A stretch of DNA of 64,000 bases, taken from contig NZ_JANKBZ010000005.1 of NCBI RefSeq assembly GCF_024623785.1, positions 472,800 to 536,799 on the forward strand. The letters are read 5' to 3'. The notes below the pieces were generated by a model, which was not told the DNA's origin, did no database searches, and saw nothing but the letters and a program-made list of their open reading frames with translations. Below are positions 44,475 to 53,535 of this stretch, in pieces; the first letter of the stretch is position 1, and the number at the start of each line of letters is the position of its first letter. The position numbers and the translations under genes are program-made. Source of the DNA: Archangium lipolyticum. Its GTDB lineage: Bacteria > Myxococcota > Myxococcia > Myxococcales > Myxococcaceae.

Positions 44475-46103
44475 ATGAGCTTCCAGCTGACGATCGCCGA
44501 GGGCAAGGAGGCCGGGAAGGAGTTCACCTTCGAGCAGGACTCCGTCCTCATCGGCCGGGTCGCCGAGTGTGACGTCGTCCTGTACGACGCGGGCATCTCC
44601 CGCCGCCACTGCCGCGTCTTCTCCGAGGATGGCCAGTACTTCGTCGAGGACCTGGGCAGCTCCAACGGCACCCAGGTGAACGGTACGGCGGTGAAGGAGA
44701 AGCAGCCGCTGTCGGAGGGAGACAAGCTCTCGCTCGGGCCGGTGGTGTTCGTCTTCAAGCCGATGGGCGACGAGTTCGCCGCGCCGGAGCCGATCACCGA
44801 CGCCAACGCCACGTTCGATGGCAACAGCACGCGCATCGTGTCCGTGGACGCGGTGGCGCGCCAGCGCAACCGCAACAAGGGCGAGGCCCTGGCGCCCGAG
44901 GGCGCCAACGAGGAGGACCTCGAGGAGGCACGGCTCAACACCACCCGCCCCATCCAGGCCCTCAACGTGCCGCGCACGGCCACCCGCCCCAGCCTGCCGG
45001 CCACCTCGTCCTCGAGCGCGCCTCCCCGTCCCACCCGCGCCGGTGGGCAGTCCGGCGCCGCCCTGGCACGCGCTCCGGCCTCGGCTCCCGAGGCTCCGCG
45101 CCGCCGTCCCACGTCCAACGCGGTGGCGCGCTCCGCCCCGGAGAAGGGGGGCGGACTGTCCGCCGCCGAGCGCGCCCGCATCCGGCGCGAGACTCCGGGT
45201 GTGTTGGCGCAGCTGAAGCTCTTCTGGATCGACGCCAGCGTCAACGTGCGCCGCGGCATCATCGGCGCGGCCGTGGTGATGGCACTGGGCCTCATGGGCG
45301 TCGTGTACTGGCTGGTGCTCGGAGGGGAGAAGCAGGTGCAGCGCGGTCCCGAGCCCACCACCCTCAGCTCCACGCCCATCGAGGACTCCTTCGGTCTGGG
45401 CGAGGGCGTGACGTGGGACAACTCGGACCAGAAGGTGTTCGACTGGGAGTACACCGCCGCGACCCGCGTGCTGGGCATCCTCCACTACCAGGCGCAGGGC
45501 ATCTCCGACGGCGAGGTGGAGGTGACGGTCAACGGCGTGAACGTGGCCAAGGTGCCCGCGGACACGCTGGCCAGCCAGGATCGCATGCTCGAGGTGGTCA
45601 TCCCCTGGCAGATCCTCAAGAAGGGCGAGACCAACCGCATCGTGTTCGACAACACGAAGAACCCGCCCGGGGAGGATCCCTGGCGCGTGTGGAACGTCTG
45701 GCTGGAGAAGGTGCTGCTGCCGGAGATTCCGCCCGAGCAGCTGTTGGACGAGGCGCGCAAGGCGTACAGCCGGGGCCGCAAGAACATGGAGACGGCGGCG
45801 GTGGGCGCGCGCAACCGCTACGAGGCGTGGAAGTCCTTCCGCGAGGCGTGGATGCTGCTGGAGGCCCACCCCGAGCCCAAGCCGGACCTCTACTTCGAGG
45901 CGCAGGAGCGCGTGAAGGATGCGCAGAAGGAGCTGGACCGCGTCTGCGCCAAGCTGATGCTGGAGGTGGAGAGCTACGTCAACCAGAGCAACTGGCAGGC
46001 GGCCTCGGCCACGCTGGACCATACCCGCCAGTACTTCCCGGGTGACTATGATCAGCGCTGCGCCTACATGGCGGAGATGAAGCGCGCCGAGCTCGGGCTG
46101 TAG
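44475..46103 (+). CDS. FHA-domain membrane protein in the WYL operon
   Basis: 542 residues. The N-terminal FHA domain (about 1-100) has SVLIGRVAECDVVLYD, SRRHC and GSSNGTQVNG, the phosphothreonine-binding residues. A disordered Ala/Pro/Arg-rich linker (130-240) leads to one membrane span (IIGAAVVMALGLMGVVYWLV, about 256-276). The exported part has a strand-rich domain (about 300-410) and a helical TPR-like end (ARKAYSRGRKNMETA, SYVNQSNWQAASATLDHTR). It would link phospho-signals inside the cell to an external domain. Being coupled to two WYL regulators is unusual and suggests a phosphorylation-gated signalling unit. Confidence 0.92.
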   Translation: MSFQLTIAEGKEAGKEFTFEQDSVLIGRVAECDVVLYDAGISRRHCRVFSEDGQYFVEDLGSSNGTQVNGTAVKEKQPLSEGDKLSLGPVVFVFKPMGDEFAAPEPITDANATFDGNSTRIVSVDAVARQRNRNKGEALAPEGANEEDLEEARLNTTRPIQALNVPRTATRPSLPATSSSSAPPRPTRAGGQSGAALARAPASAPEAPRRRPTSNAVARSAPEKGGGLSAAERARIRRETPGVLAQLKLFWIDASVNVRRGIIGAAVVMALGLMGVVYWLVLGGEKQVQRGPEPTTLSSTPIEDSFGLGEGVTWDNSDQKVFDWEYTAATRVLGILHYQAQGISDGEVEVTVNGVNVAKVPADTLASQDRMLEVVIPWQILKKGETNRIVFDNTKNPPGEDPWRVWNVWLEKVLLPEIPPEQLLDEARKAYSRGRKNMETAAVGARNRYEAWKSFREAWMLLEAHPEPKPDLYFEAQERVKDAQKELDRVCAKLMLEVESYVNQSNWQAASATLDHTRQYFPGDYDQRCAYMAEMKRAELGL

Positions 46104-46106
46104 CGG

Positions 46107-46133
46107 GGTTGTCCGTCAGCTGACGGTTCAACC
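46107..46133. terminator. Inverted repeat after the WYL-FHA operon
   Basis: Perfect palindrome CCGTCAGCTGACGG at 46113-46126, with outer arms GGTTG and CAACC, giving a 27-base inverted repeat four bases after the FHA gene stop. No T-tract follows, so it could also be an operator for the next gene. Confidence 0.5.
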
Positions 46134-46205
46134 GCCTCGGAGATGACCCCGGGGCGGGCTCCGGCGGTTGCCGGATCGCGCCTTCATTCCCACCCTTTCC
46201 TCACC

Positions 46206-47471
46206 ATGCGTGAGCGGGAGGTGGGGAGCGGTTCGGAAGTCAGGGTGAGAACCGGGGAACAGCCGGAGCAGGAGGTTGATTGTCCGCCTGCCCATGCCCC
46301 GGTGTGGAGCCCGCAGGTCTCCTCGAGGCTGCTCGCCCGCTACTACCTGCCGCGTGAGCACGCGCCGCTCCGAGGCAACGCCTGCCAGCTGCTGCGCGAT
46401 GGCGTGGAGGCCTACCCGGCCATGCTGACGGCCATCCGGGAGGCCCGCCGCTACATCCACCTCGAGACGTACATGTTCATCTCCGACGCGGTGGGAGAGC
46501 TGTTCGGAGAGGCGCTGGCGGAGGCGGCCGAGCGCGGCGTGCACGTGAAGGTGCTCTACGATGCGCTGGGCTCCTGGACGAGCCGGCGTGACTTCTTCGA
46601 ATCCCTGCGCGCGCGTGGGGTGGACATCCGTCCCTTCAAGCCCTTCAACAGCCTGAGCCGGGGCCTGCGGCACCTGCTGCGGCGCGACCACCGGAAGATC
46701 CTCGCGGTGGACGGGGAGGTGGCCTTCATCGGCGGGGTGAACATCTCCGCCCACTGGGCTCCCGAGGGGGAGGGGGGCTCCTGCTGGCGCGACGACGTGA
46801 TGCGGGTGGAGGGGCCGGCGGTGTACGAGCTGGAGCGCCGCTTCGTGGCCACCTGGCGCATGGCGTTCCAGGACCGGTTCCGCTCCTGGCGCGAGAGCCA
46901 CCGGCGGCGGCGTCTGGCCGCGGGGCAGCGCAAGGGAGAGGTGGGCCTGGCGGTGCTCTCCAGCCGCCGGAGCATCCACCGTGCGTACCTGCACGCCATC
47001 TCCCGCGCGAAGCGCAGCGTGCTGGTGGCCGCCGCGTACTTCATCCCGGACCGGAAGATGGTGGCCGCGCTGCGCGAGGCCGCCCAGCGCGGGGTGGAGG
47101 TGAGCCTGCTGCTCAACGCGAAGAGCGATCACCCCTGGCTGGTGCACGCCACGCGCGCCTTCTACGAGAAGCTGCTCACCGCCGGAGTCCGCATCTTCGA
47201 GTGGGAGCGCTGCGTGCTGCACGCGAAGACGGCGGTGGTGGACGGGGTGTGGGGCACCATCGGCTCGTTCAACCTCGAGCGGCTGTCGCTGCTCTTCAAC
47301 CACGAGGTGAACGCCGTGTTCGCGGACCCGCGAATGGGGCGCCTGCTGGAGGAGTCCTTCCGCAACGACTGCCAGGGTTGCCGGGAGGTGGACCTGGACG
47401 TGTTCCGCCGTCGGCCGCTCTGGCAGAAGCTCTTCGAGCGGGTGCTGTACGCCTTCCGCAAGATTCTCTGA
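46206..47471 (+). CDS. Cardiolipin-synthase / phospholipase-D-like protein
   Basis: 421 residues from the ATG at 46206; the start is uncertain because no clear ribosome site is present. Two HKD motifs are intact: HRKILAVDGEVAFIGG (first) and HAKTAVVDGVWGTIGSFN (second), each with the conserved Lys, Asp and the following G-G or G-S. There is no long N-terminal membrane segment, unlike ClsA, so it is closer to ClsB-type enzymes. It would join phosphatidylglycerol units to cardiolipin or exchange phosphatidyl groups. It follows the WYL-FHA operon after the hairpin. Confidence 0.93.
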   Translation: MREREVGSGSEVRVRTGEQPEQEVDCPPAHAPVWSPQVSSRLLARYYLPREHAPLRGNACQLLRDGVEAYPAMLTAIREARRYIHLETYMFISDAVGELFGEALAEAAERGVHVKVLYDALGSWTSRRDFFESLRARGVDIRPFKPFNSLSRGLRHLLRRDHRKILAVDGEVAFIGGVNISAHWAPEGEGGSCWRDDVMRVEGPAVYELERRFVATWRMAFQDRFRSWRESHRRRRLAAGQRKGEVGLAVLSSRRSIHRAYLHAISRAKRSVLVAAAYFIPDRKMVAALREAAQRGVEVSLLLNAKSDHPWLVHATRAFYEKLLTAGVRIFEWERCVLHAKTAVVDGVWGTIGSFNLERLSLLFNHEVNAVFADPRMGRLLEESFRNDCQGCREVDLDVFRRRPLWQKLFERVLYAFRKIL

Positions 47472-47484
47472 GCGCTCGCGAGGC

Positions 47485-47985
47485 TCAGTCGCTCGACACG
47501 AGGAGGGGAGTGGCGAGGGGGTGCTCCTCGCAGTCCCGCGCCGAACCGTCCTCCCAAGCGAGCATCAGGAAGTCGGCCGGCCCATCGAGCGCGATGATGG
47601 GGTGGTGCCAGACGCCGGCGCGGTAGTTGACGCCCTGGCCGGGGCCGCAGACGAAAGCGCGCAGACGTGAGACGTCCGGCTCACCGCGCGCGTCGTCCGG
47701 ACACACGACGACGAGGAAGCGCCGGCACGCGAGTGGCACGAACATCTGGGTCGAGCAGGGGTGACGCTCCAGCAGACGCACCTCGAAGGGGAGGGCCTTC
47801 GCCACGGAGCGGAAGACGGCCAGGTTGGGCTGGGCCCCCGGGCGGCTGCTGGTGAGCTGGGCCACCCGATCATACCGGGTGGCCGTTCCCTGGTTGGCGC
47901 TGGAGCCACCAGCGAGCTCCAGACCGATGACGTCGCCGAAAGGGGCGAACTCCTCTCGTGTGAGTGGCCGCGCTTGGATGGGCAT
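47485..47985 (-). CDS. allA: Ureidoglycolate lyase-like protein
   Basis: 166 residues, the usual length for AllA. Family blocks are visible: FGDVIGLE near the start, the NQGTATRYDR segment, ERHPCSTQMFVPL, and the metal-binding-type end GVNYRAGVWHHPIIAL. AllA releases urea from ureidoglycolate in purine (allantoin) breakdown. No other allantoin genes are nearby, so this could be a relative with another substrate. Its gene is convergent with the cardiolipin-synthase gene and divergent from the VOC gene. Confidence 0.88.
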   Translation of the reverse strand: MPIQARPLTREEFAPFGDVIGLELAGGSSANQGTATRYDRVAQLTSSRPGAQPNLAVFRSVAKALPFEVRLLERHPCSTQMFVPLACRRFLVVVCPDDARGEPDVSRLRAFVCGPGQGVNYRAGVWHHPIIALDGPADFLMLAWEDGSARDCEEHPLATPLLVSSD

Positions 47986-48069
47986 GCCGGCGGAGTCTAC
48001 CTCGGGGCGAATGGGCGACGTTGACTGCGGGGAGGCCGTCTCCTAGCTTTCCCACCGTCGAAAAAGGCC

Positions 48070-48096
48070 GGATCGGTTTTCTGGTGAGCCCGATCC
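48070..48096. promoter_or_regulatory. Inverted repeat in divergent spacer 47986-48275
   Basis: 7-bp arms GGATCGG and CCGATCC enclose 13 bases. The 290-base spacer holds no other defensible site. Could be an operator; low certainty. Confidence 0.3.
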
Positions 48097-48275
48097 CTTC
48101 CCACCCGGGAAGCTCTGCTCCGCGCGTTGCGCGAGAACCCACGACGAGAATCCCTGTGTGTGCACAGGGCGCTCGGGTGGGTTGCATGAGAACGCCTCAC
48201 GACATCTCGAATGGCGACCCTTCCGGGCACTGGCCGGTCATCCCGATCGCGCCGAACCTCCTGAAGGAGATTGCC

Positions 48276-48638
48276 ATGCGGTTGAATCACCTCGATCTGT
48301 TCGTTTCGGATGTGCCCGGGGCTCGCGACTTCTTCGAAGCCTTCCTGGGCTTCCGCTGCGAGACCACGAAGGGGAGGGATGCGATGTCCATCCTGAGGGA
48401 TGAGAGCGGCTTCGTCCTCGTCCTCAGTCAGTTCCGCAAGGACAGCCCGACCCAATACCCCACCGACTTCCACATCGGCTTCCTGCAGGAGACGGAGCAG
48501 GCGGTTCGTGAGCTCCACGAGCGGCTCACCGCCGCTGGCGTCGAGAACGTCTCCCCGCTCGACCAGAGGCGCGGTGCCCTGCTGTTCTATTTCCGCGCTC
48601 CGGGTGGGGTGCTGGTCGAGATCAGCTGGCGCCCCTGA
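48276..48638 (+). CDS. Vicinal-oxygen-chelate (glyoxalase-like) protein
   Basis: 120 residues from the ATG at 48276, where AAGGAG precedes at seven bases; the open frame extends upstream but the fold starts here (MRLNHLDLFVSDVPGARDFF). The metal or ligand positions include H5 and the Glu in GVLVEI at the C-terminus, with HIGF in the middle, so the VOC metal site appears intact. Members act as glyoxalases, ring-cleaving dioxygenases or antibiotic-modifying and -binding proteins. Function is open. Confidence 0.85.
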   Translation: MRLNHLDLFVSDVPGARDFFEAFLGFRCETTKGRDAMSILRDESGFVLVLSQFRKDSPTQYPTDFHIGFLQETEQAVRELHERLTAAGVENVSPLDQRRGALLFYFRAPGGVLVEISWRP

Positions 48639-48670
48639 GCCCTTCCCATAGGCTCCACTCCTCCACCACC

Positions 48671-49315
48671 ATGACCGCCTCCTTCCAGCCCCTTCGAGAG
48701 TCCTTCACGAGCCCCTCCCTCGAGCCGCGCCTGCGCTGGTTCCACGAGCCGAAGCAATGGTCCGTGCGGCCCGGGCAGCCGGGGCTCGTGCTCACTCCCG
48801 ATGCATCGACGGACTACTGGCAGCGCACGCACTATGGCTTCCAGGTGGACAACGGGCACTTCCTCCACGCGCGGGTGGAGGGGGACTTCGTGCTCGTCAC
48901 GCGCGTTCGTTTCCAGCCGGTGCACCAGTACGACCAGGCGGGATTGATGGTGCGCTTCTCTCCGGACTGTTGGCTGAAGACCTCGGTGGAGTTCGAGCCG
49001 CACGGCCCCAACCGCCTGGGCTCCGTGGTGACGAACCAGGGGTACTCGGACTGGGCCACCCAGGACCTGCCCCAGGAGGTGGACGAGGTGTCCTTCCGCA
49101 TCCGCCGGGAGGGCGCGGACTACCTCGTGGAGACGTCCCTGGACGGCACCCGCTGGTCACAGATCCGCATGGCGCACCTGCACGAGGACGGACCAGGGGT
49201 GATGGCCAACGCGGGGCTGTATGCGTGCAGCCCCAAGGGGACGGGCTACGTCGCGCGGTTCCACTTCCTGAACCTGGAGCCCGGCCGGCTCGGGGCCGCC
49301 GCTCAGTTCGAATGA
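48671..49315 (+). CDS. DUF1349 beta-sandwich protein
   Basis: 214 residues. The fold is the DUF1349 concanavalin-like domain (regulation-of-enolase-1 type): FVLVTRVRFQPVHQYDQAGLMVRFSPD, VVTNQGYSDWATQDL, and GLYACSPKGTGYVARFHFL. Such proteins probably bind carbohydrate; no catalysis is shown. No signal peptide is present. It follows the VOC gene by 32 bases and may be its partner. The last 13 bases overlap the 3' end of the convergent metalloprotease gene. Confidence 0.88.
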   Translation: MTASFQPLRESFTSPSLEPRLRWFHEPKQWSVRPGQPGLVLTPDASTDYWQRTHYGFQVDNGHFLHARVEGDFVLVTRVRFQPVHQYDQAGLMVRFSPDCWLKTSVEFEPHGPNRLGSVVTNQGYSDWATQDLPQEVDEVSFRIRREGADYLVETSLDGTRWSQIRMAHLHEDGPGVMANAGLYACSPKGTGYVARFHFLNLEPGRLGAAAQFE

Positions 49316-50364
49316 GCGGTGGTGCCCGTGCGCCGGGACTGGAGCGTATCGCGCAGGGGCACGACCTTCGTCTGGGAGAGGTCCACGGAGGTGGTGAACT
49401 CGTCATCCGTGGCGCTCTTGCGCAGCTTCTTCAGATGCTCGGTCAACCTGGACTGCCGCTTCTGCTTGCTCGGGTGGGCGGTGGAGAGCCCGCTGTCCGG
49501 CAGCTTCGACAGGAAGGCCACGTACTCCTCGGGGGCGTAGCCCGCGGCCGCCATCAACTCCACGGCCTCGGTGTCGGCGGCGAACTCGTCCTCCTGGCGG
49601 AAGCCCTTCTCGGTGATTCGCGCGACGAAGCCGTTGGTGATGGCCTGGATGAACTCCTTGCTGAGGTCATCGAACTTGAATCCCTCCATCTGGGACCCGA
49701 GCTTCGTGAACGCGTCACGCAACTCGGGAATGGCGAGCATCCGCGAGAGCTCCTGAACCTCGGAGCCGACGCCCTTCTTCACCTGCCGCGCGCCCTCGGC
49801 AACCGCTTGGGACGCCGTCTCCTTCAGTGCGCTCGCCCGCTCGGCACGCACCGCGCCCTCGCATTCACTCAGCAGATAGTCCTGGTACTCGTGCAGGGCG
49901 TGCTTGCCAGTGATGTGGGCGATCTCATGCGCCAGCACGCCCGCGAGCTGGGCCTCGTTGTCCAGCTGTGCGAGCAGCCCCTCGGAGACGAAGACGTAGC
50001 CGCCCGGTCCGCTCACCGCGTTGACTCCCTCGGACTGGAGCACTCCGAACGTCCAGGGCAGGGTCGGCCGGCTGGACTGCGCCGCCAGGTTCTTCCCGAT
50101 CTTGTTGAGCTGGACGTGCAGCGCGTGGGCGTCCCGGTGGGTGGTGAGCCCTCCGCCCCGGCTCACCCAGTTGACGCTCACCGCTCCTCCGAAGGATTGC
50201 TCCTCCTCGAAGGAGATGACGCGATTCTTCATCGCGTCGCACTCCTTCTGCATCTCGTCGGCGCGGCGGTCCGCTTCCTGTTGGGAGGCCAGGTACTGTT
50301 TGCAGGTCCCGAATCCGCACAGGAACAGACACGACACGAGGAGTGGCCATCGGCGCCTGTTCAT
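49303..50364 (-). CDS. M48-family exported metalloprotease
   Basis: 353 residues. A signal sequence (PLLVSCLFLCGFGTC) may end in a lipidated Cys. The zinc motif HEIAH is at 146-150, with the third ligand Glu in EDEFAAD (258-264). The order is that of M48 peptidases (HtpX/BepA/Oma1 type), and BepA-like proteins assist or clear outer-membrane proteins in the periplasm. The ATG overlaps the stop of the SH3-like gene upstream (ATGA), which follows the cyclase gene by two bases. All three are coupled. A role in envelope quality control is inferred. Confidence 0.92.
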   Translation of the reverse strand: MNRRRWPLLVSCLFLCGFGTCKQYLASQQEADRRADEMQKECDAMKNRVISFEEEQSFGGAVSVNWVSRGGGLTTHRDAHALHVQLNKIGKNLAAQSSRPTLPWTFGVLQSEGVNAVSGPGGYVFVSEGLLAQLDNEAQLAGVLAHEIAHITGKHALHEYQDYLLSECEGAVRAERASALKETASQAVAEGARQVKKGVGSEVQELSRMLAIPELRDAFTKLGSQMEGFKFDDLSKEFIQAITNGFVARITEKGFRQEDEFAADTEAVELMAAAGYAPEEYVAFLSKLPDSGLSTAHPSKQKRQSRLTEHLKKLRKSATDDEFTTSVDLSQTKVVPLRDTLQSRRTGTTAHSN

Positions 50365-50933
50365 CGCTTGCTTCCCTTCTTCGTCGACGCCTTCGCCACC
50401 TTGGAGTCACCCACCACCTCGGGGAGCCCGCCCATCCGGGCGTACTCGGCCACCTGCGCGTCGTCGATGGAGGCGGCGAGCTGCTCGAGCTCGATGAGCT
50501 GCCCGACGCTCTCGGGTTTCTTCAGCGTCTTGCCGTACGTGATGGCCCCGGGCCCCAGGGCCTTGATGGCCGCCGCCGAGGACGCGAACGCCTCCGGAGA
50601 CAGCGGCTTGCCCGGGTTCTTGCTCGTCACCTCCATCGAGGGCGGCGAGACGGCGAGGTTGGCCTGATAGATGAACCCCTCGACGGAGGGCTTCTTGTCC
50701 AGGGCGACCCGCACCTTGCACCACGGTGTGCCGGCGACCCGGCCCGTGTAGGTGACCGCCTTGCCGGGTTGCAGCACCTCGAGCGTGTTCGCGGTGGGGC
50801 TGCTCGACGCCTTCAAGTGGGTGTTCTTCGCCTTGATGTACAGCGTGCCATTGGGAGGAGACACGGCCAGGGCCGTGCCTCCGGTCATCATGCACACCAG
50901 CGCCAGCAGCGCGGGACGTCTCTGACGGCTCAT
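50361..50933 (-). CDS. Exported SH3-like domain protein
   Basis: 190 residues from the ATG at 50933; GGAG precedes at eight bases. A signal peptide ends GTALA. Residues about 28-95 look like a bacterial SH3 domain (LYIKAKNTHLKASSSPTANTLEVLQPG ... VEGFIYQANLAV), usually a cell-wall binding module. The C-terminal half is helical with a Lys-rich end. It sits between the CHASE2 cyclase and the metalloprotease, with a two-base gap upstream and an ATGA overlap downstream. I infer an envelope-binding partner in the same pathway. Confidence 0.85.
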   Translation of the reverse strand: MSRQRRPALLALVCMMTGGTALAVSPPNGTLYIKAKNTHLKASSSPTANTLEVLQPGKAVTYTGRVAGTPWCKVRVALDKKPSVEGFIYQANLAVSPPSMEVTSKNPGKPLSPEAFASSAAAIKALGPGAITYGKTLKKPESVGQLIELEQLAASIDDAQVAEYARMGGLPEVVGDSKVAKASTKKGSKR

Positions 50934-50935
50934 GG

Positions 50936-53341
50936 TCACTTCTCCAGGCTCGCCACGCCATCGAAGGGCAGGGCGGGGGGATTCAATGCGTAACGCTCAC
51001 AACGCGCAAGGAGCGCCCGGCTGGGGCCGTCCTCGGGGTCCGCCGTGAGCGCCTCTCTCAGCTCGTGAGACGACTCCGCGAAGCGGGCCTCCCGGTAGAG
51101 CGCGAGCGCCCGGTGGTAGCGCTCCACGGTGGCGCGCTTCGCCGCGGGCAGCTCTCCGGCGCGGGCCAGCAGCTCGTACACGGTCACCGCCTCCGCCTTG
51201 CCCGCCACCCGCACCCGGTCCAGCTCCCGCGCCTCGATGTGTCCGCGCGCCAGCTCGTAGGTGCGCGGGCCGATCATGATGACGGTGTCATAGGCCTTGT
51301 TGGCGCCCTCCAACCGGGAGGCCAGGTTCATGCCGTCCCCGATGGCGGTGTAGTCGAGCAGGTGCTCGCTGCCGAAGTTGCCCACGAACATGTCCGCGGA
51401 GTTGAGGCCGATGCGGGTGTAGACGTCCGGCAGGCCCTCCTTCTGGAGTTCGGCGCGGAGCGCGTCCACCTCGGCGCGCACGGCGAGCGCGGCGTGGCAG
51501 GCGCGGACCGCGTGGTCCTTCATGTCCAGCGGCGCGCCGAAGAGACACACCACCGCGTCGCCGATGTACTTGTCCAGGCAGGCCCCGTGCGCCATCAGCA
51601 CGGAGCTGACCCGGGTGAGGTAGCGGTTGAGCAGGGCCACCAGCGCCTTCGGGTCGTCCTTGAATCGCTCGCTGAAGGAGGAGAAGCCGCGGATGTCGGA
51701 GAAGAAGGCGGTGATTTCGCGCGTCTCACCTTCCAGCGAGGGCAGCTTCTGCTGCTCCACGAGCTGATCCACCAGCGTCTTGTCCAGGAAGCGGTTGAAG
51801 GCCTCGCGCAGCCGCTCGCGCTCGCGGTTGGCGAACATGTGGTTGAAGGCCACCGCCGACAGTGAGGCGAACTCTCCCGCGTAGGTGGGCATGGCGTTGA
51901 GCACGTGCACCTGGCCGTACTCGAGGAACACGCCGGTGACGAGGAAGAAGCCGAAGTAGAGCAGCAGCGGCCAGGCGATCTCCAGCAGTGGCGAGCGGGC
52001 GAGCGTGATGAGGACCACGGACAGGAGCGCCACGAAGAAGGTGAGCAGGAGCGAGACCCAGAAGGGGGCCTCGGTGATGAAGCCGCCGGACAGGAGCGCC
52101 TCCAGCATCACCGCGTGCTTGACGAGACCGGGGGCTTCGCTCTGGAAGGGCGTGGCCTTCACGTCGCCGGTGCCCACGGAGAGCCCACCCACCAGCACCA
52201 CCTTGTCTCGGAACGTGCCCTCGGGGATGACGGGCACGTAGGGCGTGCCCTTCGTCCGGTGCTCCTCCTGGCGCGCCCAGTCCTCCAGCACCGCGTACAC
52301 GCTGATCGCCTCGAACCGGTCCTTCCACGCGCCGCCGAAGTCCAGCCCGGCGCTGCCGTCCGGATTGATGGGCAGCTCGCGGGAGCCAATCCTCAGCCGG
52401 CCCGGCGTCAGCTCGACGCGCTCGGCACCGAGGATGTCCGCCACCGCGGCCACCGACAGCGTGGCGTAGGTGTTGGTGCCGTCCGAGTACGCGAAGCGGG
52501 TGCGGCGCAGGCGCCCGTCCTCGTCCTCCTCCAGCACCACGAGCCCGAAGCCCGGCGTGGTCCGCACCAGTCCCGGCAGGGGCGGCACCGGGTGGCGCAT
52601 GAGCCGCTCCCCCTTGTCGCTCGACCGCTGCCCCAGCGAGGGCAGGGTGAGGCCTGGATGGTTCAGGGGGAATGCGAGCGCTCGCGCCACCTCCTCCGGC
52701 GACAGGGCGGGGGGCCCCTCCATCTCGACGAAGTCCTCCCCGGTGACCCCTCCCGAGGGCACCACCTCGACGAAGTCCTCCTCGGACGTGCTGGCGGAGC
52801 GCACGTCCGGCGGGGGAGCGGATGGCGGCGTGGGCCCGCGGGGGAGCCGGTTGACCGGCTGTACCCGAGGGAGGGCGGGCTGGCCCGCGTTGACGCTGAA
52901 GCCGAGCGTGAGGGGGATGCCACGCTCCTCCAGCACCTGCGCCAGGGCGAGATCATTGCTCTCGTCGGTGCCGCGCTCGTCCATCACACCGTCGAAGACG
53001 ATGGCGCGCGCGCCCTCGTCCACCAGGTGCTCGAAGACGCGCGCCCAGAGGTTGCGCGAGTACGGATAGACGCCGTAGTTGCGGACGTACCGCTCGTTGT
53101 CGCGGATGCCCTGGAGCGTCTTGTCGTCGATGCCGACGATGACGACGTCCTGGGAGCGCGGCTGCCCCTTCGTGAAGAAGGTGAGGCCCTGGTCATAGGA
53201 GGCGCGCTCGGCATCGCCCATGTTCAACAGGTCGTACTTCTGGCAGAGCGCGGCGCAGACCGTGGCGAGCACCGTCACCAGCAACGTGAACTTCCAGCTG
53301 TTGCGCAGCCGAAAGGCGTAGACGCGGAGGTTGGGTTTCAC
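50936..53341 (-). CDS. CHASE2-domain class III adenylate cyclase
   Basis: 801 residues from the GTG at 53341; no strong ribosome site is seen, and the domain limit makes this the best start. A membrane segment (about 17-35) is followed by the extracellular CHASE2 domain to about 420, with an unusual Pro-rich and acidic insert (about 160-230). Three or four membrane spans follow, then the catalytic domain. The metal Asp residues are in [11 protein letters not shown] and [11 protein letters not shown], and DKYIGD and YTAIG carry the Lys and Thr that favour ATP over GTP. It would make cAMP in response to an envelope signal. It heads the coupled cyclase-SH3-metalloprotease operon. Confidence 0.94.
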   Translation of the reverse strand: MKPNLRVYAFRLRNSWKFTLLVTVLATVCAALCQKYDLLNMGDAERASYDQGLTFFTKGQPRSQDVVIVGIDDKTLQGIRDNERYVRNYGVYPYSRNLWARVFEHLVDEGARAIVFDGVMDERGTDESNDLALAQVLEERGIPLTLGFSVNAGQPALPRVQPVNRLPRGPTPPSAPPPDVRSASTSEEDFVEVVPSGGVTGEDFVEMEGPPALSPEEVARALAFPLNHPGLTLPSLGQRSSDKGERLMRHPVPPLPGLVRTTPGFGLVVLEEDEDGRLRRTRFAYSDGTNTYATLSVAAVADILGAERVELTPGRLRIGSRELPINPDGSAGLDFGGAWKDRFEAISVYAVLEDWARQEEHRTKGTPYVPVIPEGTFRDKVVLVGGLSVGTGDVKATPFQSEAPGLVKHAVMLEALLSGGFITEAPFWVSLLLTFFVALLSVVLITLARSPLLEIAWPLLLYFGFFLVTGVFLEYGQVHVLNAMPTYAGEFASLSAVAFNHMFANRERERLREAFNRFLDKTLVDQLVEQQKLPSLEGETREITAFFSDIRGFSSFSERFKDDPKALVALLNRYLTRVSSVLMAHGACLDKYIGDAVVCLFGAPLDMKDHAVRACHAALAVRAEVDALRAELQKEGLPDVYTRIGLNSADMFVGNFGSEHLLDYTAIGDGMNLASRLEGANKAYDTVIMIGPRTYELARGHIEARELDRVRVAGKAEAVTVYELLARAGELPAAKRATVERYHRALALYREARFAESSHELREALTADPEDGPSRALLARCERYALNPPALPFDGVASLEK

Positions 53342-53381
53342 GGGGTGGCTCGAATGAAACGATGCGTCATGTGCCCGGTAT

Positions 53382-53396
53382 GTTACGGAAGGTAAC
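53382..53396. promoter_or_regulatory. Inverted repeat between cyclase and acetyl-CoA synthetase
   Basis: 5-bp arms GTTAC and GTAAC around GGAAG, in the 194-base divergent spacer. It is placed where a regulator could act on either gene. cAMP-receptor sites (TGTGA-N6-TCACA) are not matched. Confidence 0.35.
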
Positions 53397-53535
53397 GCCC
53401 GTTTCCGCACGTGACGTCTCGGTTCCTTGCCTTCCTGGTGCAACCTGCTGGAATCACGGGCTTTCCACATGGGGCACGAGGCTTGCCTTGCGAGGTGCCC
53501 CATCCAAACCCATCCCGACCCCTGGGGGAAACACC

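Noticed and set aside
53382..53396. A cAMP-receptor binding site between the cyclase and acs
   Set aside because: The repeat is GTTAC-N5-GTAAC and does not match TGTGA-N6-TCACA.
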